From NCBI GenBank assembly GCA_001662425.1, contig BDDC01000102.1:11056-75055 (forward strand): a DNA stretch of 64,000 nucleotides, given 5' to 3'. Below, piece after piece: positions 45,701 to 58,177 of the stretch. Each line of letters opens with the position of its first letter. The first letter of the stretch is position 1. The DNA is from Chlamydomonas sphaeroides (taxonomy: Eukaryota; Chlorophyta; Chlorophyceae; Chlamydomonadales; Chlamydomonadaceae). The notes under the pieces are model-generated. The model saw only the letters and a program-made list of their open reading frames with translations. It searched no databases and had not been told where the DNA came from. The translations under genes and the position numbers were made by a program.

Positions 45701-48700
45701 TGACTCAATACACTACATGCCCCGTGTCTCCTGCTGCAGTGGCGTGATCGCAACGGCGAGGAGCAGCTGCAGCTGCTGATCCTGGCGCTGCTTGACAAGG
45801 AGCAGGAGATGCCAGGTGAGCCTTGCTTCCTTCAAGAAAGCACCGCATCTCTGCCACAGCAGTTTGTTGTCTACGTCGGCCTGCATCCGTTTTGCATGAG
45901 TGCGCTGCCTTCCGCTATCCCGCCCTGTCCAGGGACTTCGTGGCGAGTGCGTGTCCATCCGCCCTCGACCGACGCCGCACCGCACCTCCCTGCCATCTCG
46001 GAAGCAAGTCACGCCCAAGCCAAGGGGCCGATCTCCAAGTCGGCGTGCCTGCAGGCAAGTAGAGTAGCGAAGCCCCCAAACCACGTAGCTATATATGCGT
46101 GGCTGCCCAGCCGTCGTTCAGTAGCGTGTGCGCCATGCCAACCGCGCCTGCTGCCTGTGGTATGCTTGTTCACATGTGCTGTACTGTGCGCATCCCCATT
46201 TGAATGCCGTCCCATGAACTGTGCAGGTTGAGATGATGGAGGCCAATGCGGATCACGAAGAAGAGGCGGCTGCACAGGGTGCAGCCCATCACTCGGACGG
46301 CGCCTCCTCGGTGGGCAACAACACCCACGTCAAGGTGACGCTGTGGCGGCGTGACCTGCTGACTGGTGTGATAGAGCTTGACGAAGACCTGGTCATCCGG
46401 CGGGCTAACCACATGACGGGGCTCATCGTGGGCATCCCATCGTCGGCCTTGAACAAGAAGCCGCTACAGAGGTAAGTGTCGTCGCCAGGACTAGAGGAGG
46501 GCGCCAGCTAGCTAGCAAGGCAGTGCCGCCTGCTGCCTGTGAGCCAGCAGGGCTCGTGTGCGTGACGCCAGGCAGGTTGCCAGTGTTGTAAGTCACACGC
46601 ATGTGCATGCATGGCAAGACCTACGCCTGAGCCTGCCACTTTTATTGCGGACCTACAGGTTTCTGGACGTCCCGGCCAACACGACTTGGACCAAGTTGAC
46701 GGCGGCCCACACCAAGGCCCACAAGCGCAGCGCCCTCAAGGGCACCACGGACCGCGGAACCATCTCGCCGCCCATGCCATTCATCGGGCCGCACCCGGAC
46801 ACCGGCACCATGCGCATCATCTTGCAGGGCGTGCAGGCGCTGGCGCCTGGCGGTGTGAGCAAGGTCACCGTGATGCTGCACCCCGACACCACCTTTGCGG
46901 GGGCCCATGCTGATCTCATGAAGGTGCTTCACCTTGACAACCTGGGGGCCACGACCGGCGGAGCCGCTGCAGGCCACGGTGAGGCCGACCACGACCCCGT
47001 GGATGATGCCCATGTGCTGCTGGGCCACGGCGGCGATGAGGCCGGAGCTCACGGGCCCAAGGAGGGGTTACCTTTGCCGAATGCCGAGGGTGTGGTTGAC
47101 GGTGTGGAGGCCGATGACGATGCTGGCGGCAGTGAGGGTGGCGAGCCGGAGGACAAGAGCAGCGATGGCGGCGGCAAGGACTCAGGCGTGGACCCTGAGG
47201 CTGAGGACCAGGCCAAGCTGCACGGCACTGCAGGTATGCTGCATTCTGGGCCATACTCAGGGACACGACAAGCAGGTCTGCTTGCTTGGGCCTCTTGCAT
47301 GACGTTGTCAGCTTCAGAAGCGTCAGGGCCAACATACATTAGCACAAACCTGAGCGCATGCTGCTGCCTGCCGCCCCGCTGCAGCGAACAAGTCGGACTT
47401 CGTGGCTCAGTGGGTGCGCACCCTTACCCACGGAGCTAGCTTAAACCACGGTGCAAGCGGCGCCCTGGAGGGGCGGCCTGGCAGCAGCGCCGGTGCCGGA
47501 GCTGGCCGGCCAGAGACGCCACCAACAATTCTGGCAACCATAAAGAGCGGCGCGCTTGCAGCCATCCCCGAGGACGGCACGCCTCAAGAAGATGGTGTCG
47601 AGGCACCTGGCGGCCTGCGAAAAGGCGTCAGCACAACGATGGCTCGTGGCATGTCGAGCATGCTGGCTGGCGAGCCTTGGGCACTGGGCAGCCGGCAGAC
47701 GTCCCGGGCCATTGCTTCGCCAACGCTTGGCCAGGGGCGCACCAGCCAGCTTAACAACGGCCCTGCTGCTGCTGATGGCGATGGAGGGCCCGACAAGTGG
47801 GAGAAGGCCAGCGAGAGTGGCGAGTCGAGTGCGGACGGCAGCCAGGCGGCCAGCGGCATCACGAGTGAGTTCAGCATTCTGAGGCCGGCAACCGATGGGA
47901 GAGATGCTCAGTGGTTGAAGGCGCATGGGTAGGGGGACTAGGGGGACGGATGTAACCCAACAATCTGTGTTGCCCTGGGGCTGCTGTCTGCAGGTGTCAC
48001 GGACGGCCAGTCGACGGTTGACTTGATGATTGACACCCGGCGCGGCCGCCTGCTCAAGGCACTGCAGAAGCTGCTGATGGGCCCACTGCTGACTGTGCCG
48101 CTGGACCGCCTTCGCCTGCACAGCTATGCCATCCTGGCCATCATGCTCGTGACGCACATCGTCACGTACGTCATCATCATCCAAGAGATGGCCAAGGAGC
48201 ACCAGTGAGTCACCACAGCAAGTTAGTTGCAACGGGCAGGCACAAGGCAGCACAGGACACGCTGAGCTGCACGCAAGCAAGAGCGAGGGGTGTCCGCTGT
48301 GCCAACCATCGCCACACCTAGGTCTGTTGCGCCAAGACCAGGTGCAAGCCAGCCAGCTAGGGCAGCTAGGTCTGGTCTCCTGCGGTGGAATGCATCAATG
48401 AGGTGTGTGCTGTGCACTGGTCCATGGCCCTCACCCCTTCCACTTCCCGCCGTCCCCTCTCCATCCAGCGACATCAACCTGGTCCACCGCCAGGCCCTGG
48501 CCATGGACCGATCGCAGCTCATCGCTGTGCGTTGGTGGGGGAAGCGACTCGATTAATACACGTTAGCTGGCCGTCGCATGCACTGCTTGGGATATGATGT
48601 GGGTTGACATACAATGCCGCTCGGACTGCTGACACCTTTGCTGATGCAACCATGCTCACGCTGACCGCCCTCGCTCCGTCATCGCGCCTCGCTGCTGCAG

Positions 48701-51700
48701 GCCCGCTGCATGATGGGAGCCTTCTGCGAGCGGCCCAACGTGACGGCCAAGGTATCGATCTGTGCCAACAGGTGTGTGCCGTATGTTGCATGGAACTGCC
48801 GTGCCGCCCCAAACCGCTTAAACACCCCCGCGCGCGCGTGCGTCCAGCTGTGTTCCTAGGCAGATTAGGCCTATCAGTGTGGCCGCACCTTGCTGCAGCT
48901 GGAGCTGCGTGCAACCCAGTGTCTGGCTGCTTTTGCTCTGAATGACAAGCAACGCATTGCTACAAGCAACGCATTGCTACCAACCCATTGATATGGCTGC
49001 TGTGGCCGCTCACCATGGTGTGCACGACATGCCCGCAGCCTGGAGTACACTGTGGGCAAGCTGGTCGAGAACATCAACTACATGGTACGGCGCCCGCCGT
49101 CTGGCCACCAAGAAGAGAGTACCAGCAGCGAGCAGGCCTATGCCTGCCTGGAGCCATGGCATTTCTTGCTGGCGGACGCAGCTGCGTTTGTTCAGCCCGG
49201 CACTTTCCCTGGGCTGCCGTGCAGGAGGGACACCACCAGTTCGTGTACCTGGGCGAGAACAAGAAGGCCACCATCAAGCTGATGCCGGACGTGTTCGACG
49301 TGTGGACAAAGAAGGAGCTCAAGACGCAGTACTTTCTGGACACACAGCCGCCTGCCGCGGGGACCTTTCCCACTGGCGTCTGGGTGCTCGGCAATTTGTT
49401 TCTTGCCAATGCGCGAGAGTCGCTCTACTGGCTGCCTGCCATCAAGGAGAATTACAAGTGAGGGACGGAGGGGTCATATCGCATTTCCAGTTGACATAGA
49501 AGAGGAACAGTGGTACAGCGAGCAGTTGCGCATGCTGCTCTTTCTATCTAGCTGCAAGCAACGACCGGCTTGCCCTCTCATTCTCAGGCTTCACCGCACC
49601 TATCAATTCTTGATCAGCAACGGCCTCGGTCCCTTGTTTGAGGGCTATGCCCGCAGCCTGGACCTGTTGGTCCAGGCGGCATGGGAATCGGTGGATGAGC
49701 TTCGACTCAGTGAGTTGCAGCAACCCGATCCGCTGTGGGGTTTGTGTTGTGTCTAGCTAATAATGGACTAAGAAGCATCAAGCGCTGGCGCTCGCGCCCT
49801 TGGCCGTGTGGGCTCCACCAACCCCAACCGCTTGCACAGCGAGCTGCTGATGATGATAACAACAAGGGGCTGGCCCTTGCTATGCTCGTCCCTTCCTCCT
49901 GCAGCCCTCATCGTGCTGCTTGTGGTGGAGGCCCTGGTCATCCAGCTATCGTGCCTCATCTATGAGTGGGTCCTGGTGCAGCGCCTGGAGTCGGCCCGCC
50001 TCACCGGCATTCTGGCCATGCTGGGTCTGCCTGGGCCCATCCTCAGGCAGCTGTCGACCAAGGAAGCCAAGGTGGGCAGCGGCGAAGATAGCCCGCCGCG
50101 CCGGGACACCAGCAGCAGGGTAATGCCTGCGATGGGCTAGGCCAAGTCCTACCAACTCAATGCCGTGTCATCTGATTTGATGTTTCCCACGATTCAGATC
50201 CTGGATGACAGTGACGACGATGACGATGATGCGGACAGCGACAACGAGGAGGAGCAGCAGGCTACCAAGGCCGGCGAGGGTGCCAAGGAGGGCAGCACGG
50301 CAGCGGCCGATGGCAAGCCCGCCGCTGCCAAGGGTGTGCGGCATGCAGACGATGGTGACGGGCCTCATGGGGCAGGCCGCGAGCTTGTTGCCATGAGGAG
50401 CAAGAAGGTCATCACTGCTGACGACAGTGCTGCAGCTTCTGGCGAGGTCATCGCTGCAGCAGCCGCTGCTGCAGAGCCGCAGCTTGCCAATCAGGTGTCC
50501 GGTGACAACACGGACTCAGATGACGATAGCCGTGACAAGGAGAGCCGCGGGGCGCAGATGGCCCAGGTGCGATGTGGTGGGCGCGGGCGGGGGGACAGAC
50601 CGGCATGCACTGTGCATCTATCGAATGCGAGGGAAGCAGGGCCATGCGCATGTGCACAAACACGCAAAGCCTGCTTGCCGCCTACCTGCTGTCTGCTGCA
50701 CACAGGCACGCGAGGGCCTGGGCAGCCGCGGCAAGGGGGCCCCCAAGGGCTCCCAGAATTCCAAGTCGCATGTGCGTGGGCTGCACATCAACGGCAAGGT
50801 GCTGGTGCCGTCCATCAAGAACGTGTTCAAGTTCGTGGTGGGTCGGGGATGTGGGTCTGGACATTAAGCTCGCTGCACCTGGCACCCTGGTGAGCAGCCT
50901 GTCTCAGCGAACGCCCTCTGGATACATCTGCGGCTCCTGTGAGCGAGCTGCTGCTGCGCCCAAGACAAGGATCAACACGCAGACGTGCTTACTGCCACGG
51001 CTGCCCCTGCCGTGCTTACTGCCACGCTGCCCCGATCCATCCTCAGTTTCCTTTCATGCTATGGAACGTGGCGCTGCTCGTCATCTACGTGATCTCGCTG
51101 TTTCGGGTGGGTGGGATTCTCTCTTCGGGTTTATTGCGGGATGCTTGGCATGGGGTGGGTGGTGGCACGGCCTCAGTTAACTTGATCAGCGGCCTTGCGG
51201 ACTGACGCAGGCTTCACGTAACACCAGCCCGCCCGCCGCTACGTTTAACGTCCCCCGCAGCTGCAAGGCATGCAGGGCCCTCTGGCGTCCCTCAACATGG
51301 CCAGCCATGTCATCTACCGATACACACGCGTGCGGGCCATCGGCTTTGCGTTCGTGTCCTCGGTGCGGCAAGGGGTGTGTTCGCCGGATGACTGGGTGGA
51401 CGTGGCAGCAGCAGGGCACGCCACGCATAACACCGTTAATTGCCGTGCGAGGCTGGCCACCATCTACATACGGGGCACAGCATGCCCTGGCTTGTGTATG
51501 TGGGGAGCACAATGAGTTTCAGATGTGCTGATGCCGGTGCCTTGATTTGACGCAGGACGACGCCGAGACACGAGCCCTGTGGCGTGAGATGTTGCAGAGG
51601 GAGCTGCGGTTCTTTGAGAGCGAGTAAGTGGGCTATCTCCTTGCTAGATGGGTTGGTGCGTGCGTAAGCCGAGCCCTGCCGTGTGCGTGGATGGCAGCCA

Positions 51701-53436
51701 ACTGCCAGCACCTGACCTGATAGTGTGCGCACATGGACCACCGGCACCGGGCTCACCAGCAGGGGACGGAGAGGCCGGGGTCTACATACCCTGCTTGGGC
51801 CCACCTCACGATGTTGCTCTGCTCGCTGCCCTGCATTGCCTCGTCCCTAGCGAGCTCACGAGCTTTTGCCCTGCACTAGCTAGCAGTGACATGGTGTGCC
51901 GTAGTTTGCCTGGCCATCGCTGATCATGCTTCAATATGCAAGCAAGCTTGCGTGCGCCTCTCTCACATCCGCACCCCATTCCCACCCACTCGCCACCCCC
52001 GCTCCAGGTACGACTCTCTCATGTACGGCGGAACGCCCATCACACAGGTGCATGGGGGACTGACCTAGACGGTTAACCTCAGGGCGCCCTGCTGTGCGTG
52101 CCGCCCGAACATGGGCAGGCGCATTGGTACGGACCCCACAGCGGCCACAGCTCGCTCGATCTCCCGTCCACGCACATTGATTACGCAAATGTGGTGGTGG
52201 AATCGTTGTTCGGCACATGTCAACGTCAGATTGCTTGTCGCAAGCTCGTAACGTGACGGCCTGCGCTGCGTGCCAATGCTACCCAGCCCCCTTGCCTTGA
52301 CATACGTACCTGTCGGCACATCTCAATATGACCGCCGACACCCCAGCACCCCTCTACCGTGCTGCCTCTGCCTGCAGGCCAACTCGGTCTTCCAACACGC
52401 GGTGCCTGCAAGCACTTTCTTCTCAGCGAGCTTCGCGTCTAGCTTCTTCCAGGACAAGCGCTGCTTCCGATACCCGGAAGCGCAAGAGGACTGCTACAAG
52501 CCCGGGTCGCCGTACTACGAGGTGTGCCGCGGGGGGTCTGCTTCGCATCCAGGCTACAGTACTAGCAAACTAGCACTATCTTGCTGCCTGCCGTGCCTGC
52601 CAACCACTACGATGCATCCCACACATGCGCGCCGCCACACCGCTTGCTGTGGGCCTGTGAAGGACACGCACGCTTGCTGAGTCATTCAGACCCATGGGCC
52701 CTGGGCGCACGCATGGCCGAAGGCACCTACCTGTACCAACGCACGCCAGCTCAAGTATGACCTGCTTGCCACCTCCCGCTTCCAGATCACGCACAACGGC
52801 CTGGACGTCATGGTCCGCCGCATGCTGGACGAGATGAACCTGCTGACGCTGGATGCGGACGAGGACGTTGTTTACGACAACCCTCGGTGGGTTGCACTGG
52901 CGGGTGCACCACGTGGCGCAGGCACACGCATGCGGTATGCCGTAGCGAGGCACCTGGGCTGGGCTCTCCTCATGTCGCACGCACCAAGCCGCTGTGCTCA
53001 ACGGATGCCTTGCTTCCTTCGGTTTCAACGCGCACGCAGGTACATCTGGATGTACGCCGTGGGCGGTCGCGACCTGTACGAGGGCCTGCAGCAGGCGGCG
53101 CAGCTCTTTGTGGACTACTCGATCAGCCGCTACAACCAGGTCGCCGACCTGCACACCATCCTGCTCGCGGTCACTATCGTGCTGGTGGTGGCCTTTCTGG
53201 TCTTCATCCTGTGGCCGCACCTGGCGCGGCTCACCAATGACGCGGCCCGGCAGAGCGCGCTGCTGAGCCACGTGCCGCCGGAGATGGACGTGCGCAGCCA
53301 CGTGAGGGCCGTGTGCAAGAGGGCGCTGCAGCAGGGCCACCATGGAGGCCACAAGGGCAAGGCTGCCACGGCCAAGGTTGCCGCAGCCCGCAACGGCGTG
53401 GGCGCACCCCAGGTGTTGGCAAGCGGCGTGGCGTAG
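36792..53436 (+). CDS. Giant TmcB-like PAS membrane protein, copy 2
   Basis: 2290-aa multi-pass membrane protein; the best-defined model here. Exons: 36792-36934, 37109-37176, 37383-37459, 37756-37819, 37988-38055, 38584-38722, 38919-38951, 39072-39143, 39389-39666, 39929-39963, 40204-40303, 40480-40632, 40844-40933, 41075-41128, 41409-41501, 41710-41804, 42220-42369, 42882-43044, 43181-43279, 43426-43596, 43830-43891, 44012-44144, 44434-44611, 44789-45000, 45186-45338, 45448-45618, 45740-45815, 45933-46054, 46227-46471, 46659-47233, 47385-47864, 47994-48204, 48469-48526, 48701-48771, 49039-49084, 49225-49457, 49588-49709, 49905-50071, 50198-50566, 50706-50837, 51047-51106, 51261-51362, 51556-51623, 52008-52047, 52378-52521, 52786-52886, 53040-53436. 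Ser/Gly-rich N-terminus; several helices within residues 100-400; TmcB/TmcC TPR-like region about 440-625; PAS-like repeats about 626-1045 and 1103-1190 (DAVIVINAEGVIMMVSN, FGYPKAELEGANV); later helices near 1560-1580, 1770-1790, 1988-2007 and 2196-2221. An acidic Asp-rich loop lies at 1821-1943. A sensory role is inferred from PAS domains. Confidence 0.9.
37640..37755 (+). other. Insertion in copy 2 intron 3 with duplicated acceptor
   Basis: The intron contains an internal acceptor fused to a donor (CCCCAG|GTAGGAG at 37639/37640), and the same acceptor-type sequence recurs 116 bp later (CCGTGCCCCT at 37620 and 37736, true acceptor at 37755). Copy 1 has only one such acceptor. The layout suggests an insertion that could be removed by recursive splicing. 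Confidence 0.4.
41246..41299 (-). repeat. Dispersed small repeat, copy A (intron 14 of copy 2)
   Basis: Reverse orientation. It reads as a TAGAAA-type repeat, then CAGCTTGACTCGCCGTGA, then AGGAGGTAGGG. Related to the copies at 41889 and 42582. Confidence 0.7.
41889..41946 (+). repeat. Dispersed small repeat, copy B (intron 16 of copy 2)
   Basis: TAGAAATAGAAATAG head followed by CAGCTTGACTCGCTGTGACT and a GTAGGG end. The corresponding copy 1 intron lacks it. Confidence 0.7.
42582..42648 (+). repeat. Dispersed small repeat, copy C (intron 17 of copy 2)
   Basis: GAAATAGAAATAGAAATAG head, then CGGCGAGCTTGACTCGCCGT, which folds as a short hairpin, then GGGAGGTAGGG. The corresponding copy 1 intron lacks it. 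A bare TAGAAATAGAAATAGAAAT run, without the hairpin, also occurs at 29553-29574. Confidence 0.7.
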
Positions 53437-53882
53437 AGCCATGCGGGCCGCGCCATGCCATGCCATGTATGTATGGGCGGCGTGGCTAGCTAAACTGGGG
53501 AGCTGCGAAGCAAGATTCTTGTGTTTGTTCAGCTGTGTCGCGTGTGGGCGGTGCTCTGCATGTGTTCTTTTCGTACATGTCCGTTGCGCGAGTGTCGGGT
53601 ATGAAGCTGTGCAGTGACCGTGCGTCTGTGTGTGTGGACGATGAAGTCATAGGCAACAATGCCAAGTCACAACTGATGCACCTTTGCATTGGTTGTGCCG
53701 TAGTCAATGTGCGCGAATGGCTTTGGGGCCGTGTAGCCTGATGAGTTGGCGTCGTGCCATGCGTGTATGCTGCAAAGGGCAGCGCACCTTGCTTGCAGCG
53801 TGGCACATATATGCCGCCGTATGGTACGGTGGACGTTGGTTGCGTGCACAGGTGGTGTTCGTTGGTTGATTGGATGGTAGTA

Positions 53883-53887
53883 TGTAA
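53883..53887 (+). terminator. Putative poly(A) signal (TGTAA)
   Basis: First TGTAA after the copy 2 stop codon at 53434-53436. Confidence 0.6.
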
Positions 53888-55159
53888 TGATACGCATTAT
53901 GGAAATCGATAGCTGCGTGTGCTGACGCCTTGTCTGTGCTTTCGCCGTTGCCGGCGCATATGTTACTTTGTGCCACATTCTAAGCGTGTTTGTTGTGTTA
54001 GGGCGGGGCGGCGGCGGTCGCGGGCATGCCTGCAGCTAGCTATGCCGCGCCGCATGGAACAACCTACTGTATTCTTGGGAAGGCCTTCGTCATCATCATG
54101 TGTGTGTGTCTCTTCTCACCCGGCCGCCGGTCACCACGGGAGTGCGAGTCCCCTGCGGTGCCCTGGTGGTCGCGGTTGCGCGCAGCAACAATGTTGCACA
54201 AGGCCTTACACGAGCAGCAAATGCTGCGGCCTCGCTTGCTTGTGTTGCCAAGCAAGCGGATGTGTTGTTATCGTGCCGAAGAAGTTATGCGTGTGCCTTT
54301 TCTGGGGCCTGTCGTCCTGCCGACTGTGAGTCTTGTGCGTTGTGCGATTGCTGTGGGTTGTGGTCCTTGTGGCTGGCGTCCTTGTGTCCAAGCCCGGTTC
54401 ATTGCGAAAGGGGGTGCGTGGTCAGCCCACCCATGGCGCGCCATGCTAGCTCTGCTTGGCCCGCCGCCTGTTGGGTGAGGGTGTGTGTAAAGGAGTGGAG
54501 GTGACGTACTTGGGGCGGACCATATACTCCGCCCCCCAGTCCTGGCGGGCGCCATTTCCTGTCCCCTAGCCTGGTCATTGCGCTTCATTGGTTTCCTAGC
54601 GGGCTTCAGCCATCGCGCCCACCATCCCAAAACGGAACACCCTTCCCGGCCCCGTCCTGGCAGGAATGGGTGATGGAAGCTACTCAGCAGCATCGCACAT
54701 CTGGTTCCGATCGGACCTGCTGGGAGGGCAAGCCAGCCAGCCTGGCATCTACCGCCGTACACCCCACGGTGCCACTGCTAGCGTGCGTGCGGCACGTGCC
54801 ATCGGCAGGACGCAGCCAAGCGTCACCAATCCCTTGCCAAGCGCCGACACGGGCCAATGGCAGTCCGCTGGATATTATCGCAAGCTGGTCACTGGTTTGC
54901 TGGGATGCTACTATGGTCTACGAGTTTCGTCATTGAAGACGCGGCAGCGGCTGGCTGGCGGCCTGGTATTCTCACCCGGCCACGTCAAGCGAGCAGCGGA
55001 ACCCGCCCTACCAGCACTGCCTGCACATGCCCTGGCCTGTCGAGCTTCGCAGTTCCCACCCGCTCGCAGCACGGTCAGAGCGCGGTCGGCGCCCAGGCGC
55101 GCTGGCCGCTGGGAGAGGTGTATGTATAAGATCGGGTGCGCATGCCGCGGCTCGTGGCA

Positions 55160-55164
55160 TTACA
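55160..55164 (-). terminator. Putative poly(A) signal (TGTAA, minus strand)
   Basis: TGTAA on the minus strand about 380 bp downstream of the TPR gene's stop codon. Confidence 0.5.
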
Positions 55165-55540
55165 ATCTCCATCGTACGACACGATCACGATCCAGTATTC
55201 AGCGGCAGGCCAAGTCTCAACGGCAGCTACCGTGCGTTGCAGGCCTGCCAGTGCCATGAGACAGCACGTGTGGGTCGGGGACCGGCCGGCTGATGCCGTG
55301 AGCCGGCCTTGCTTGCGTGCACGCTTCAATAGCGACGTCTCCCTGATCGCGCCTGACCCGCATTTCCGGTGTCGTCCCACGCAGCTCGAGCCCGCTGCAC
55401 CCACCAGAGGTGGGCGCTGCTAGCCTGTCCCGCGCCGCCGGCCGTTCCCTCACCAGCCCCCTGAACGCATTCGCGCCGGCCCACCTCGCACTAGCCCTTC
55501 CCAGCCCCGCACGCGCCCCCTTCCGCCTTCCCTTCCTAGC

Positions 55541-58177
55541 TCACACCCGCACCGGAGGCACCAATGGCAGCTCCGCATACGGCAGTGCCGGCGCGACGCT
55601 GGCCAGCTGCACGGCCGTCAGCAGGTGGCCCTCCGCCTCGGCCCGGTGCTGCAGCGCCGCCGCCAGCTTGCCCAGCTGGTACCAGGCGGGCGCACTGGAG
55701 GGCTCGTAGCGCAGCGCCTCGGCCAGCAGGTCGCGAGCCACCGCCAGGTCGGGCCGCAGCGAGCGGCGCGCGTACAGCGAGCCTGTGGGCAAGGCACGGC
55801 AGGTCAGGTCAGGTGCACGGAGTTTTGGGGGAGAATGGCGTGCAGTGCGTAGAGTGGAGGAGTGGGGCTGCGACCGGCCTAGGGGAGCGGGCGCCGGCAC
55901 GGCAGGGATCAGGACAGTCAGGTGAAGGCGCGGCCGCCCGAGGACGGCGTTGGCAGCAGTTCCAGCCCATCCCGAATAACGCGACTAAGCGAGTGCAGGC
56001 TGCACTCTTGTTTATGGCGTTGGAGCGAGATTGGAGTGATGTGAGCGGTATTGTTAGTAGGACGGTCTGGGGTTCAGGTCGGATGGCCGCAGGGCGCCGG
56101 CGTGCGATTAGCGTGAGCGCGCCCAGCATTGGTGGCCGCGCCCCAGCGGCTGCGCTGCGTCCCGGGTTGCCAACCGCTGCGTCAGGCCTGCCTTCCCAAA
56201 GACCAACATGATCAGCCACGCCCGGCCCCCGACACGTCGCCCAGCCCACGCGCACCTTGTCGGAGCAGCGTGGGCGCGTGCGTGGGGTCCAGCGCGAGTG
56301 CGTCCGCATAGGCCGCCTCCGCCTCCTCCAGTCGCCCCGCCGCCTCGTGCACAACCCCCAGCGCCCGCCGGCCGGCCGCGGACCAGGGCGCCAGCGCCAG
56401 AGCGTGGTCCACTGCAGCCATGGCCTCGGGCCCCTGGCCGTTGGCGGCAAGCGCCTGCGCCAGCTCCTGCCACACCTGCGGCGGCGACCCGGGGCGGAGG
56501 GCTCGTGGCCGCGGCACGGCGACTTGGCTCATGGGCACGTCGCGTAGGGCCGGGCAGGGCCGGCCACGAGGCTGGCGCGGGAGCAGCGGCGCGAGGTAGC
56601 GCGAGCGCGCTGTAGCAGGTCGCGACCGGCCCTGGGACATCGCCGCAAGGCATACGGTCTCGAGCGCGTGCTCGCACCCTTCAGTATCCAGACGCCGCAT
56701 CAACTGGGCCTCAGACAGCTCCCCCACCCGCGCGACATCGCCGCCGCCGCGTGCCTCCCATCCAGCCCAGGTACGCACCGCCGGCCGCGCACCTGCGCAA
56801 GCGCGGCCTCCACGGCCGCCTTGCTGACGCCGGCTGGCAGTGGCGCGCGGCCCTCTGCCCAGCCCGAGAGGAGCTTCTTGCAGGCCGCGAGAGCCGCCAG
56901 CGACCCCGCCGCGTCCGATTGCGCCGCCAGCAGCCGCGAGCGAAGCCGCCACACAAGCACATCGCTCCATAGCGACGACGACGAGGCGGCCGAGCCAGGC
57001 CCGGGCCCGGCGCCGCCCGAGGAGGCGCCGCCCGAGGTGGAGATGGGCGCCGCAGACAGCACGGACAGCGCGAGCTTGTGTTGTGCCCTGAAACACGCAG
57101 CGGGTACGGTGACACTGCGTCATGGAAGTGTGGGGCGTGAATCCTGGAAGCAGACCAAGGAAGTGGAACTGTGCCGGTTTGGCGGCTTGTAATATGCCCT
57201 GGGCTACACGAGGCGCCGCATAAGGGCGGGTGGTAGGCGCTGCCGCAATGCGGGCCTCGGTGTGCGGATCACGGTGGCGGCTTAGGGGGCGGTTCTCCTG
57301 TTCCACACGGCGGCTCACCGAGAGGACAGCAAGGCGGCCACGAGCACAAGGCACAGCGCGGTCAAGTGCGCGTCCTTGGCGGCCTGCGCCTCCTGCAGCG
57401 CGCCGCGCGCGCTGGTCATGGCGGCCGCCGAGTTGCCCTGCTCCGCCTGCAGGACCGCCAGGCAGTAGCGCGAGGCGGAGGCCGACGCGGCGGACGTCGA
57501 GGGACCCGTGGCGAGCCGGTCCGCGAGCAGCTGCTCGGCCTCGGACCTGGGGACGGGGACGGCGCCGAGGGCAGCCGTTTGACTTGCTTGGTGCAAGGAT
57601 GGAGCCCGCGTTGGCCCGGGGTGTGGCCGCAGGGAGCGGACAGCACTGGGCGAGCGCTCAGAGCCCGGCGCACCGGTCGTTTTGCCGCTCCAGCTGCTGC
57701 CGTGTGTGCACCCGGGCACGGGCCCCCAGCGACACCGCTAGCTGCGCCGTGGCCTGTTGCACCTCGTCGGGGGTGGATGCCAGGCTGAGTGCCGCCCTGC
57801 GGCATCATGCAGGACATATCAGCACGCTTGGCTTCCGCTGGCTTTAAGAAAGCGCTGGAAAGTCTGTTGCGGTACCTGGCGACAGCGACACTCTCGTCAA
57901 GCGCCCCCGGGGTCTCCAGCAGTTGGCAGGTCTTTGCCAGGAGCAGCTTGGCGCCGAGGTGCTTGGAGTCGTGCTCAAGGAACGAGTGGATGACTCCTTG
58001 CGCCCGCTCCACCTCGCCGTTCGCCAGTGCAACCTTTGCAGCTCCAAGCCATGTCTCTGCTGCATTCGGTGTTCCTTTTGACTCAGCAAGCAGCTGGAAC
58101 AGCTGCATCGGCAGTTTGCCGTCCTTGCCCGGTCGCAACGCATCCGCTATGCGGTCGAAAATTGCTGAAGGGCTCAT
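55541..58177 (-). CDS. TTC7/NPGR-like TPR protein
   Basis: Predicted 469-aa TPR protein on the minus strand, six exons: 58177-57876, 57796-57674, 57546-57319, 57087-56793, 56475-56256, 55782-55541; all introns GT-AG and phases agree. N-terminal helices (TWLGAAKVALANGEVERAQ, HLGAKLLLAKTCQLLE) and C-terminal TPRs (EEAEAAYADALALDPTHAP, YQLGKLAAALQHRAEAEGH) follow the order seen in the C-terminal half of plant NPG/NPGR and animal TTC7, scaffold subunits of the plasma-membrane phosphatidylinositol 4-kinase complex. Those relatives are longer at the N-terminus, so this protein is short or has missed upstream exons. ATG 58177 is the first in-frame ATG; the open frame upstream lacks another. Membership of a PI4K complex is inferred from family only. 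Confidence 0.75.

Larger units (their letters stand above)
53437..55540. other. Convergent 3' flanks of copy 2 and the TPR gene
   Basis: The genes on either side point toward each other. TGTAA at 53883 (plus) and 55164-55160 (minus) suggest 3' UTRs of about 0.45 and 0.4 kb. The roughly 1.2 kb between shows no gene that I can support. Confidence 0.5.

Noticed and set aside
54600..55300. Plus-strand frames of up to 197 codons between copy 2 and the TPR gene
   Set aside because: No recognisable domain and no paired splice sites; the region lies between convergent 3' ends.
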